A stretch of DNA of 22,176 nt from Victivallales bacterium (GTDB taxonomy: Bacteria > Verrucomicrobiota > Lentisphaeria > Oligosphaerales > Oligosphaeraceae): the NCBI GenBank assembly GCA_017963875.1, contig JAGCTA010000082.1:1-22176 (forward strand), in the 5' to 3' direction. Numbering within the stretch: position 1 is the first letter of the stretch; every line of letters begins with the position of its first letter. Below, in pieces: positions 13,799 to 20,582 of the stretch. The position numbers were made by a program, and so were the translations under genes. A model generated the notes under the pieces. That model did no database searches, was not told the origin of the DNA, and was given only the letters and a program-made list of their open reading frames with translations.

Positions 13799-15712
13799 CT
13801 ACTTCGTGTCCTTCTTTAATTCCCACACCATATAATTTCCCATGTCATGTTTGACATGATTTTTTCCCATGTCATGTTTGACATACGCTCTGTTTCCCAA
13901 GAGAGTAGGTTCGACCTCTTCGAGGTCGTTATCCTGTAGAGGATTGCTTCCCCCAGGTTTCGCTCCGCTCAACCTGGGGTTACTGATATTTGACCCCTTC
14001 GGGCTCATTTCACAGTCGCCTTGAAATGAGCAATTACCTACCCTCATGGGGAATTGAGCCTTGACATAATGTTTGTCGAGCAATATCTGCATTTCATTGT
14101 CATTCAAGAATGCGCGAATACTATTCACAGGGAACGCCAGCACGGACAGCGCAATCAGAGTCGGCTTTTCCTGTTCAATCTTCTTGCGCAAGGCATCCAT
14201 GTCGTCATCCAGCAGGAACGGATAGGGAAACGTCAGTTCTGGCTTTCCCAAAGCCTCAAGAACCTCATGCGGTACAAGTATTCTTGATGGATCATAGCCT
14301 CGGTCATTAATGTATCTCGCAAGTCCCCGTGTCCCTCCGCAATCACCATACATATATCCGCAGTTGTATCCCCCGAAGACCTGCCAGCATAACAACGCCC
14401 CATTGACCGCCAGCCCTGCCATAAGTAGTAATATCATCCTCGAAAAACCGTCTTTTCGCGACAGCACCCAAATGGCCGCGAAAATCATGATATAGGCAAG
14501 CAATTGAGTCATAATAAGATAAAGAACATGATACTGTAATGTACCGTCATTATGGAGTTGAGCAAATCGTATATTGTTCCTCATAACAAGAATCGGGTCG
14601 CACATTAAGAAAAGCGCCAAAAGGAAAACTGCCACCCCGAAAACCCACAGCCAGCGTCGCATGAACACCACTGGCTTTCCCCATTCCCAATGACGTCGCC
14701 CATGCTGAACAAGCCCGAGGAAAATCAACGGATAGGTCGCGACCTGGTACTTCGGGAAGCCGAACAGCGAGCCGCCGACCACCGTAAACGCACACCATAG
14801 CCAGACACCCGAAAGCAGGAACAGGCATGGCTCTCGCTCCGCAGACTGTTGCGTCGCGTGCTCCTTCCATAATCCCTTCGCATGATGCCAAAGTGCCGCC
14901 CCTACCAATATAAGGAACGGCGGCGTCATGCCCCACAATACTGCCATCACAAACGACTGCGCCGTACGCGAGAGACCGCTGGCGCGCGCACCGACCGTTG
15001 TCTCGTTGAACGACCTCGCAAGATACTCGAACACACCCTGCCAATGGACACCCGTCAGCTTCCCGTAAAAACGCCATGTTCCAAAGAAACCGCCGAAACC
15101 GACCGTCAACGCCAGCAGCAAAAACAACGTCTTACGCACTTTTCGCGTCTTCCAGAACGCATAGACAATCAGCAGCGGCATCAACACAAGCGGCGTCGAT
15201 AATCTGCACCACAGACAAAGACAGAAGATCAAGCCCGTCAATGACAACCGCCACCATCCGCCATGCTCCAGCCACGTCTCCACTGACCAAACAAGCAGAA
15301 ACGCAAAAAACGGCATGACCGTCTGATCAATTTCGACAATCACCGCCGAGGCGACAGTCAGCGGCGCAGTCAGACACATTAAAACAGCAAGTGGAAATCT
15401 CTCCTGCCGTTCCATCCACAGGATGCAGCCGAAAAGTGCCACCCACCAGAGAACGCCTGTCAGACGCATCGTGAAACTGTTGATGCCGCCCAGCAGTTCG
15501 CTGACTCCCCACACGCTCAGTGGATACAGGTGAGGCGAAAAAGTAATCAGTTCTTCGGGATGCGAATAGCCGTCACGAAAGAGCAGACGAGTCAACTTCA
15601 TATAGTGCGAAATCTCGTCCTGACCATGGATATCGTCAAAACGCAACAAGCACAGAAAACAGAACAACGACAAAATGCAGATGATTTTTGTCGTTGTTTT
15701 CATGTTCATCAT
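13799..15712 (-). CDS. GT-C family membrane glycosyltransferase (PMT_2/ArnT-like), modified by two repeat insertions
   Basis: About 637 residues with roughly ten or more hydrophobic segments. After the first (IICILSLFCFLCLL) comes an acidic loop DDIHGQDEISHY, the place of the catalytic acids in GT-C enzymes, which transfer sugars from polyprenyl-phosphate donors in the inner membrane. A soluble region follows the last membrane segments. Residues ~551-611 are encoded by an in-frame repeat insertion (13886-14060) plus its 8-bp target duplication. Removing it restores DKHYV-KHDMGKNH...YMVWELKK. The 5' side abuts another copy, whose target duplication contains the start codon. I use ATG 15712. 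ATGs at 15709 and 15703 are alternatives, and the frame stays open upstream into the element (TTG 15784), which I do not favour. The only SD-like site (GGGGAAT) is inside the element terminus. Confidence 0.78.
   Translation of the reverse strand: MMNMKTTTKIICILSLFCFLCLLRFDDIHGQDEISHYMKLTRLLFRDGYSHPEELITFSPHLYPLSVWGVSELLGGINSFTMRLTGVLWWVALFGCILWMERQERFPLAVLMCLTAPLTVASAVIVEIDQTVMPFFAFLLVWSVETWLEHGGWWRLSLTGLIFCLCLWCRLSTPLVLMPLLIVYAFWKTRKVRKTLFLLLALTVGFGGFFGTWRFYGKLTGVHWQGVFEYLARSFNETTVGARASGLSRTAQSFVMAVLWGMTPPFLILVGAALWHHAKGLWKEHATQQSAEREPCLFLLSGVWLWCAFTVVGGSLFGFPKYQVATYPLIFLGLVQHGRRHWEWGKPVVFMRRWLWVFGVAVFLLALFLMCDPILVMRNNIRFAQLHNDGTLQYHVLYLIMTQLLAYIMIFAAIWVLSRKDGFSRMILLLMAGLAVNGALLCWQVFGGYNCGYMYGDCGGTRGLARYINDRGYDPSRILVPHEVLEALGKPELTFPYPFLLDDDMDALRKKIEQEKPTLIALSVLAFPVNSIRAFLNDNEMQILLDKHYVKAQFPMRVGNCSFQGDCEMSPKGSNISNPRLSGAKPGGSNPLQDNDLEEVEPTLLGNRAYVKHDMGKNHVKHDMGNYMVWELKKDTK
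13836..13884 (-). repeat. 27-bp tandem repeat at the glycosyltransferase 3' end
   Basis: TTTCCCATGTCATGTTTGACAT occurs at 13836-13857 and again at 13863-13884, a period of 27 bp or nine codons. It gives the protein a repeated VKHDMGxxx unit. It borders the inserted element, and part of it (TTGACATA) served as the target site. Confidence 0.85.
13886..14060 (-). mobile_element. Intact 175-bp MITE-like element inside the glycosyltransferase gene (copy C)
   Basis: The element is exactly 175 bp, bounded by perfect 8-bp direct repeats TTGACATA at 13878-13885 and 14061-14068. Its termini CGCTCTGTTTCCCAAGAGAG and CCCTCATGGGGAATTGAGCC are imperfect inverted repeats of each other. Inside are palindromes: GACCTC-TTC-GAGGTC, CCCCAGGTT/AACCTGGGG, CCCCTTCGGG, and GCTCATTTC/GAAATGAGC. 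It is about 90% identical to the copy at 15714-15888 without gaps. It has no transposase, so it must be moved in trans. Terminal repeats and 8-bp duplications would fit mobilisation by IS1595-, IS256- or IS66-type transposases, but I cannot choose between them. Confidence 0.88.
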
Positions 15713-15713
15713 T

Positions 15714-15888
15714 GGCTCTATTCCCCAAGAGGGACGGTAATTGCTCATGTCAAGGCGATTCTGCTTAGATCCCGAAGGGGTCAAATATCAGTAACCCCAG
15801 GTTGAGCGAAGCGAAACCTGGGGGACGCAATCCTCTGCAGGATAACGACCTCGAAGAGGTCGAACCTACCCTCTTGGGGAATAGAGCG
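15714..15888 (+). mobile_element. Intact 175-bp MITE-like element at the glycosyltransferase start codon (copy D)
   Basis: Also 175 bp, in opposite orientation to copy C, and flanked by a different perfect 8-bp direct repeat, TCATCATT (15706-15713 and 15889-15896). Termini GCTCTATTCCCCAAGAGGG and CCCTCTTGGGGAATAGAGC are a perfect 19-bp inverted repeat. Internal hairpins are CCCGAAGGGG, AACCCCAGGTT/AACCTGGGG and GACCTC-GAA-GAGGTC. Distinct duplications at C and D show two independent insertions and not the ends of one composite transposon. Confidence 0.9.
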
Positions 15889-15920
15889 TCATCATTTAAT
15901 TATTTAAGGAAAAACAGGGC

Positions 15921-16742
15921 TTATTCCGCCACAAGCGCGACTCGGAATCCCAAATACGCATACGCGAAATTCGGCAAATTGAAATAACGGAACGATGAAC
16001 GGCAGAATGCTCCGACATCGCGGAAATGACCGCCACGATACACCTTGTAACTGCCTTCCGCAGGCCCCTTTGGATTGGAAACGGCAGTGCTTCCCAAATC
16101 CTCCTGATACCAGTCACTGCACCACTCGATGACATTTCCATGCATGTCATAGAATCCCCATGCATTGGCTGGATAACTACCAACGGGAGCAGTTGCATTC
16201 AAATACCTCGGTACTTGAACGGATTTGCCGTATGTGTGATTGCCGTCAAAATTCGCCATTGTCCCGTCAAGCACATCTCCATTGCTGAACGTGGTGGCCG
16301 CCCCCGCGCGACAGGCATATTCCCACTGCGCCTCCGTCGGAAGGGCGAATTTCTGCTTGCCAGAAATCGCACCTGCCTTACGTGCCGTATCCGTCAAGAC
16401 CTCGCAGAATTTCACAGCATCATCCCATGAGACGTTTTCAACAGGCAGTTTATCATCGCCCTGATGTTTGGAAGGATTTGTGCCCATGACCGCCTGCCAC
16501 TGCCCTTGGGTCACTTCCGTGGCACCAAGCCAGTAATCTGCAGTCAACGTCACTTCATGGCGTTTTTCATTCTTCCTGCGATATAATTCCGTCTCGGGGC
16601 TTCCCATTGTGAATTTGCCTGCTTTCACCTTGAGTAGTTTCAAAACCTGCCCGCCCTGCCCTAGATTCACCATCAGTTCCTCCGACATGACATCCACGCA
16701 AACACAGACAGCCAAAAGCAGATATGCAAATAACTTTTTCAT
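15921..16742 (-). CDS. Exported SUMF1/formylglycine-generating-enzyme-domain protein
   Basis: 273 residues from the ATG at 16742, chosen because GAGGTGA lies 8 bp upstream and a signal peptide ([16 protein letters not shown]) begins there. The longer upstream reading frame has no exported or family-like sequence. The FGE-sulfatase fold is clear: [71 protein letters not shown] and the final YLGFRVAL. Around the active site the text is [19 protein letters not shown]: the second cysteine of the FGE pair is present, but the first is replaced. It is therefore probably not a sulfatase-activating enzyme but one of the many structural or binding SUMF1 relatives. Location is periplasm or surface. LAVC could pass for a weak lipobox. 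Confidence 0.88.
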   Translation of the reverse strand: MKKLFAYLLLAVCVCVDVMSEELMVNLGQGGQVLKLLKVKAGKFTMGSPETELYRRKNEKRHEVTLTADYWLGATEVTQGQWQAVMGTNPSKHQGDDKLPVENVSWDDAVKFCEVLTDTARKAGAISGKQKFALPTEAQWEYACRAGAATTFSNGDVLDGTMANFDGNHTYGKSVQVPRYLNATAPVGSYPANAWGFYDMHGNVIEWCSDWYQEDLGSTAVSNPKGPAEGSYKVYRGGHFRDVGAFCRSSFRYFNLPNFAYAYLGFRVALVAE

Positions 16743-16893
16743 TTTCGTCACCTCATGTTTTATCCAAAAACAGCAGATTATGTAATGTAATCCAGTTACG
16801 CAAAATTCCAAACGAGACCAGCATCCCAGCCTGGACACAGGGAGAGTCTGACGCGAAACGCATGACAAGCCTTGCAGACGGAAACTTTGCGCC

Positions 16894-17553
16894 TCACCTC
16901 CGTTTCGGCAAGGGGATTGTAATGTCTGCTTTCTCCGCCAAAGCCAAATCATGGGTCACCATGATAATCGTCTTGTGCTCCTCCACTCGAATCCGATTGA
17001 GGATATCCACAATCTGTTGCGTCGATTTCGCATCCAAATTGCCCGTCGGCTCGTCTGCCAGAATGATTTCTGGCTTGTTGATGAGCGCACGCGCAATAGC
17101 CACGCGTTGCTGTTCGCCGCCCGACAACTCCTGGGGCAAATGTCCCATTCGGTCCCCCAGACCGAAATCCGTCAGATAATCTTTCGCCTTTTCAATGCTT
17201 TTCTGACGGTTGTCAAACCAACCCAAAGCAGGCAAGGCAACATTTTCCAGTGCCGTCAGTTCTGGAAACAGATGGTATGACTGGAACACAAACCCGATGG
17301 ATTTATGCCGTAGCGTCGTCAACTTGTTTTTTGACAAACGTGTAATATCCGTCCCATGAATGAAAATACTGCCAGACATAGGCCTGTCAAGCCCTCCAAG
17401 CAATTGGAGCAAGGTTGTCTTTCCCGAACCAGAAGGCCCAATGAGCGCCACCCATTTGCCTTCCTCAACCGTAAAGGACAAATCCTTCAAAACGGTAATG
17501 GTGTCCCCATTGAGCGTGAAGTTCTTGCAGATGTTTTCCACTGAGTACAACAT
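16894..17553 (-). CDS. lolD: Lipoprotein-releasing ABC transporter, ATP-binding protein
   Basis: A 219-residue ATPase of the LolD/MacB-type subgroup. Walker [10 protein letters not shown] is at 39-47, the Q-loop glutamine is Q90 in [18 protein letters not shown], the signature [15 protein letters not shown] is at 142-156, Walker [12 protein letters not shown] at 163-173 and the H-loop H200 in MVTHD. The [16 protein letters not shown] phrase and LGLDRP-like segment are typical of LolD. It energises release of outer-membrane lipoproteins from the inner membrane. The start codon overlaps the permease stop by one base (TAATG), so the pair is translationally coupled. LolD and MacB-like ATPases are hard to separate by sequence, and the permease partner decides for Lol. 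Confidence 0.92.
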   Translation of the reverse strand: MLYSVENICKNFTLNGDTITVLKDLSFTVEEGKWVALIGPSGSGKTTLLQLLGGLDRPMSGSIFIHGTDITRLSKNKLTTLRHKSIGFVFQSYHLFPELTALENVALPALGWFDNRQKSIEKAKDYLTDFGLGDRMGHLPQELSGGEQQRVAIARALINKPEIILADEPTGNLDAKSTQQIVDILNRIRVEEHKTIIMVTHDLALAEKADITIPLPKRR

Positions 17554-18857
17554 TAACTCTCCTGTAGAGACTTGGCTGGAGTCATGAAAGCGGCGAACAA
17601 AGAAGGCAGAAGCGCCGACAAAATGCAGATGACGATGGCAAGCAGATTAAACCCGACTAAATCGCCAATAGTCATCTCCGCAGGTATTTCCGAAAGATGG
17701 TAGAGTTCGGCTGGAAACACTTCATGCCCGACAATGAAACTGATGACCGCCGCGACAGCCGTCCTGTACGTCACTACCAATGCTCCGATAATCGTGCCAA
17801 GGCCAGAGCCTATAATGCCGATGATAAGCCCTTCCAGGACAAATATGCGCGCCACGGTTGTACTTCCAATCCCCATGGCTTTCATGACGCCGATTTCACG
17901 CGTCTTCTTGACGACAACGGTAATCAACGTTGCAGCAATGCTGAATGACGCCACCAGCAGGATGAATGTCATTAGGAAGAGAAGCAGAATGTGCTCGACG
18001 CGAAGCGTCTCGAACAGTTTTGCATTGCGTTCCTGCCATGTGACGATGTTATTCCGTCGAAGGCCTTGCCCTGAATTGAGTGCGGCATTCAGTTTTATGA
18101 CAATATCCCGCATATTCATCGGGTCTGCCACCTTTCCCTGGATGGAAGTCGCCGAACGCCATTCATACCCCAGAAGGTCGGCTACCTGGTCGATATGCAT
18201 ATAGATGACATTGTCGTCCAAGTCAGAGATTCCCATATCGAAAAGACCAACGACGGTAACCCGTTCTGGCAGATAGATTTCATCGACGTTCCCGACATCC
18301 AGTTTGCCATCATCGTCAAATTTCACGTTCTCGGTAAGTCTCTTTGGAGAATGCAAAAGGAACTGGTCACCGATATTGAGCCCGAGATTCTGTGCCATCC
18401 GCCAACCGATAATCGCCTGCTTTTCCGTAATGTCAAATGTGCCGACGAAGCGGTTGTTCAAGATTCCCGAAATGGCGCGTTCATATTTTGGATTGATTCC
18501 ATAGACGATTTTCGGAAAGCACGACTGATTGCTGCCGTGCTTTATCTGCACCAATGCATTATCCTGTATGATGGGTGCCGCAGTGATTCCGTTGGAAGCC
18601 ATGGCCTCCATGACACGCGTCACTTCATCCTCCGAATAGGTCGCGGAATAGACAGGCATCACATGCATGTGCGCCTGCCAACTCATGATACTTTCCTTGA
18701 TGTTCTTTTGAAACCCCTGCATGATGGAATTCACAATAATCAGCACGGCGACACCCAATGCAGGCCCAAGAATGGACAGCAACGTGATGAACGACACGAA
18801 TGTCCTCTTCGGGCGAAGATACCGCAATGCCAGAAATAAATCTATGGGGAGTTTCAT
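17553..18857 (-). CDS. lolC: Lipoprotein-releasing ABC transporter permease, LolC/LolE family
   Basis: A 434-residue inner-membrane permease. It begins FLALRYLRPKRTFVSFITLLSILGPALGVA, the hallmark N-terminus and first membrane helix of LolC/LolE. A ~230-residue periplasmic domain follows, then three C-terminal helices (ILLLFLMTFILLVASFSIAATL, IFVLEGLIIGIIGSGLGTIIGAL, LLAIVICILSALLPSLFAAF). KKTREIGVMKAMG is the coupling motif facing the ATPase. Only one permease gene is present here, so the transporter may be a homodimer as in LolF-type systems, or a second gene may lie elsewhere. It follows trpS by 33 bp. The Shine-Dalgarno site is weak. Confidence 0.9.
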   Translation of the reverse strand: MKLPIDLFLALRYLRPKRTFVSFITLLSILGPALGVAVLIIVNSIMQGFQKNIKESIMSWQAHMHVMPVYSATYSEDEVTRVMEAMASNGITAAPIIQDNALVQIKHGSNQSCFPKIVYGINPKYERAISGILNNRFVGTFDITEKQAIIGWRMAQNLGLNIGDQFLLHSPKRLTENVKFDDDGKLDVGNVDEIYLPERVTVVGLFDMGISDLDDNVIYMHIDQVADLLGYEWRSATSIQGKVADPMNMRDIVIKLNAALNSGQGLRRNNIVTWQERNAKLFETLRVEHILLLFLMTFILLVASFSIAATLITVVVKKTREIGVMKAMGIGSTTVARIFVLEGLIIGIIGSGLGTIIGALVVTYRTAVAAVISFIVGHEVFPAELYHLSEIPAEMTIGDLVGFNLLAIVICILSALLPSLFAAFMTPAKSLQES

Positions 18858-18890
18858 CTTCTGCTTTTTCTCTTTTTCAAGAAATGATGA

Positions 18891-19862
18891 TTACAGCCCG
18901 ACCGCCGCCCTGACTTCCTTCATGGTCGCATCCGCAATCTTCCGTGCGCGGCTCGCACCATCCTGAAGTATGTCTTCGACTTTTTGTGGGTTAGCCATTA
19001 ATTCTTTTCTGCGTTCACGCATTTCCGCAAAATATTCCGTGTACTTCTCAAACAGCATGACCTTCGCATGGCCATAGCCGAACTCTGGATTCTCCAGATA
19101 GTTCTTCCGCATAATGGCCTGTTCCTCTTCCGTCGCCATAAGTTTGTAAAGCCCGAAAACGCTGCAAGCGTCTGGATTCATCGGCTCCCCCATCGGCGTG
19201 CAGTCCGTCTTGATCCCCATGAACTTCTTCTTCACGGGCTTGCCCTCGCCGTACAGTTCAATGGTGTTGTTGTAGGACTTGGACATCTTCTGACCGTCCG
19301 TCCCAGGAATGACTGCGACGTTTTCGTTGATATACGCATCAGGCACGACAAGAATCTCGCCAAAATGGTTGTTGAAGCGTATTGCGAGGTCACGCGTTAC
19401 TTCCAAATGCTGTTTCTGGTCTTTTCCAACTGGTACCAACTGGCTTTTGTACAGCAGGATGTCCGCTGCCATCAATGCAGGATAGGCAAACAGACCATGA
19501 TTGGCTTCCAGACCGTGCGCCAGTTTGTCCTTGTAACTGTGGCAGCGCTCTAACAACCCCATGGGGCAAAGACAACTCAGTATCCACGCCAATTCCTGTA
19601 CCTCTGGCACGTCCGATTGGCGGAAGAAGATGGTCTTCGAAGGATCAAGCCCCGCAGCCATGAAATCGACGGCAACCTGGAATGTCCGCTGCCTCAAATC
19701 TTCTGGGGCAGGCAAACTTGTCATTGCATGGAAATTGGCGATAAAGTAAATGCATTCATTGCCGCTGTCCTGCAATGAAATGGAAGGGCGCATCGCCCCA
19801 AAATAGTTTCCAATATGGAGTATTCCCGACGGCTGAATGCCAGTAAGTATTCTTTTGCTCAT
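18891..19862 (-). CDS. trpS: Tryptophanyl-tRNA synthetase
   Basis: A 323-residue class I aminoacyl-tRNA synthetase of normal bacterial TrpRS length. The start RILTGIQPSGILHIGNYFGA holds the HIGH-type motif (HIGN), and GQKMSKSYNNTI holds KMSKS. IYFIANFHAMTSL and ILLYKSQLVPVGKDQKQHLEVTRDLA are the tryptophan-pocket and helix motifs. It charges tRNA-Trp. AAGGA lies about 12 bp before the ATG, a longer spacing than in its neighbours. It follows the metallo-hydrolase gene by 77 bp. Confidence 0.97.
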   Translation of the reverse strand: MSKRILTGIQPSGILHIGNYFGAMRPSISLQDSGNECIYFIANFHAMTSLPAPEDLRQRTFQVAVDFMAAGLDPSKTIFFRQSDVPEVQELAWILSCLCPMGLLERCHSYKDKLAHGLEANHGLFAYPALMAADILLYKSQLVPVGKDQKQHLEVTRDLAIRFNNHFGEILVVPDAYINENVAVIPGTDGQKMSKSYNNTIELYGEGKPVKKKFMGIKTDCTPMGEPMNPDACSVFGLYKLMATEEEQAIMRKNYLENPEFGYGHAKVMLFEKYTEYFAEMRERRKELMANPQKVEDILQDGASRARKIADATMKEVRAAVGL

Positions 19863-19939
19863 TGATATTGATTTCCTTATTTGGTTGTAGATATTTTATT
19901 GATGGCGAAGACGACGCCGTTTCTCCCGCGAGGGAACCG

Positions 19940-20560
19940 CTATTCCTCCAAGATATGCGCTTGCGACACTTTTTCAGCGCCGATGGTCGTCGGCTCGGAA
20001 TGGCCTGGGAAGACCTTGACATCGTCAGGCAGCGTGAACAGTTTTGTCCGAATGGAATTAAAGAGTGCATCTTCACTCCCGCCAGGGAAATCCGTTCTGC
20101 CGTATGTACCCTTGAAAAGCGTGTCTCCGCTGAAGAGCAGACCGTCATCCTTGAAATAGTAGCAGACGCCGCCGCGCGTATGGCCAGGCGTCCAGATGAT
20201 TTCGTATGAGGCATCAGGAAGGGTCGCAGGCGGGTCTGTAATGTCAGGCAAGTCCTTCGCGGCTGGTAGCCATGGCAGCAGTTCATTTTCAGGGCTGAGA
20301 TATTGCTCACGATCGTTCTCATGACACCAGACTGGCAAACCGAATCTGGCTGACAAATCGCTCACGCCACGGATATGGTCGATATGCACATGCGTCAAAA
20401 GGATGCCTGTGGGAGTCAGGTCCAGCGAATCCACCGCATCACCGATTTTATCAGGTTCGTCGCCTGGGTCGATAATCAATGCATCGCGATGGCCTTCAAC
20501 CCACACGATATAACAGTTGACCTGTAGAATACCAACAGGTATGTTTTTGAATTTCACCAT
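19940..20560 (-). CDS. Metallo-beta-lactamase-fold hydrolase (glyoxalase II-like)
   Basis: 206 residues from the ATG at 20560, which has GGAG 8 bp upstream. A longer frame upstream would overlap the glnS end and lacks family sequence. It keeps the full two-metal site: THVHIDH (H57, H59, D61, H62), H127 in TPGHTRGG, D146 in FSGDTLF and H187 in FPGHSEPT. The layout NCYIVW...LIIDPGD...GVCYYF fits the YcbL/glyoxalase-II-like subgroup that hydrolyses small thioesters such as S-lactoylglutathione. The real substrate is unknown. It begins 22 bp after glnS and is probably in its transcript. Confidence 0.9.
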   Translation of the reverse strand: MVKFKNIPVGILQVNCYIVWVEGHRDALIIDPGDEPDKIGDAVDSLDLTPTGILLTHVHIDHIRGVSDLSARFGLPVWCHENDREQYLSPENELLPWLPAAKDLPDITDPPATLPDASYEIIWTPGHTRGGVCYYFKDDGLLFSGDTLFKGTYGRTDFPGGSEDALFNSIRTKLFTLPDDVKVFPGHSEPTTIGAEKVSQAHILEE

Positions 20561-20582
20561 AAACACATCTCCACGCCTACGT

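Noticed and set aside
13839..14060. CRISPR-like array, suggested by the repeated 22-mer and palindromes
   Set aside because: There are only two tandem units in frame within a gene, with 5-bp gaps and no spacers or cas genes.
13886..15888. A composite transposon carrying the glycosyltransferase between two repeat copies
   Set aside because: Each copy has its own different 8-bp duplication immediately on both sides, which indicates two separate insertions rather than mobilisation as one unit.
15802..15987. A 61-codon + strand frame starting inside the repeat element
   Set aside because: It reflects the open frame of the element itself continuing into the antisense end of the SUMF1 gene. It has no start signals.
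16743..16952. N-terminal extension of the SUMF1 protein
   Set aside because: The extension overlaps the lolD end, has no family sequence, and would bury the signal peptide and a good ribosome site.
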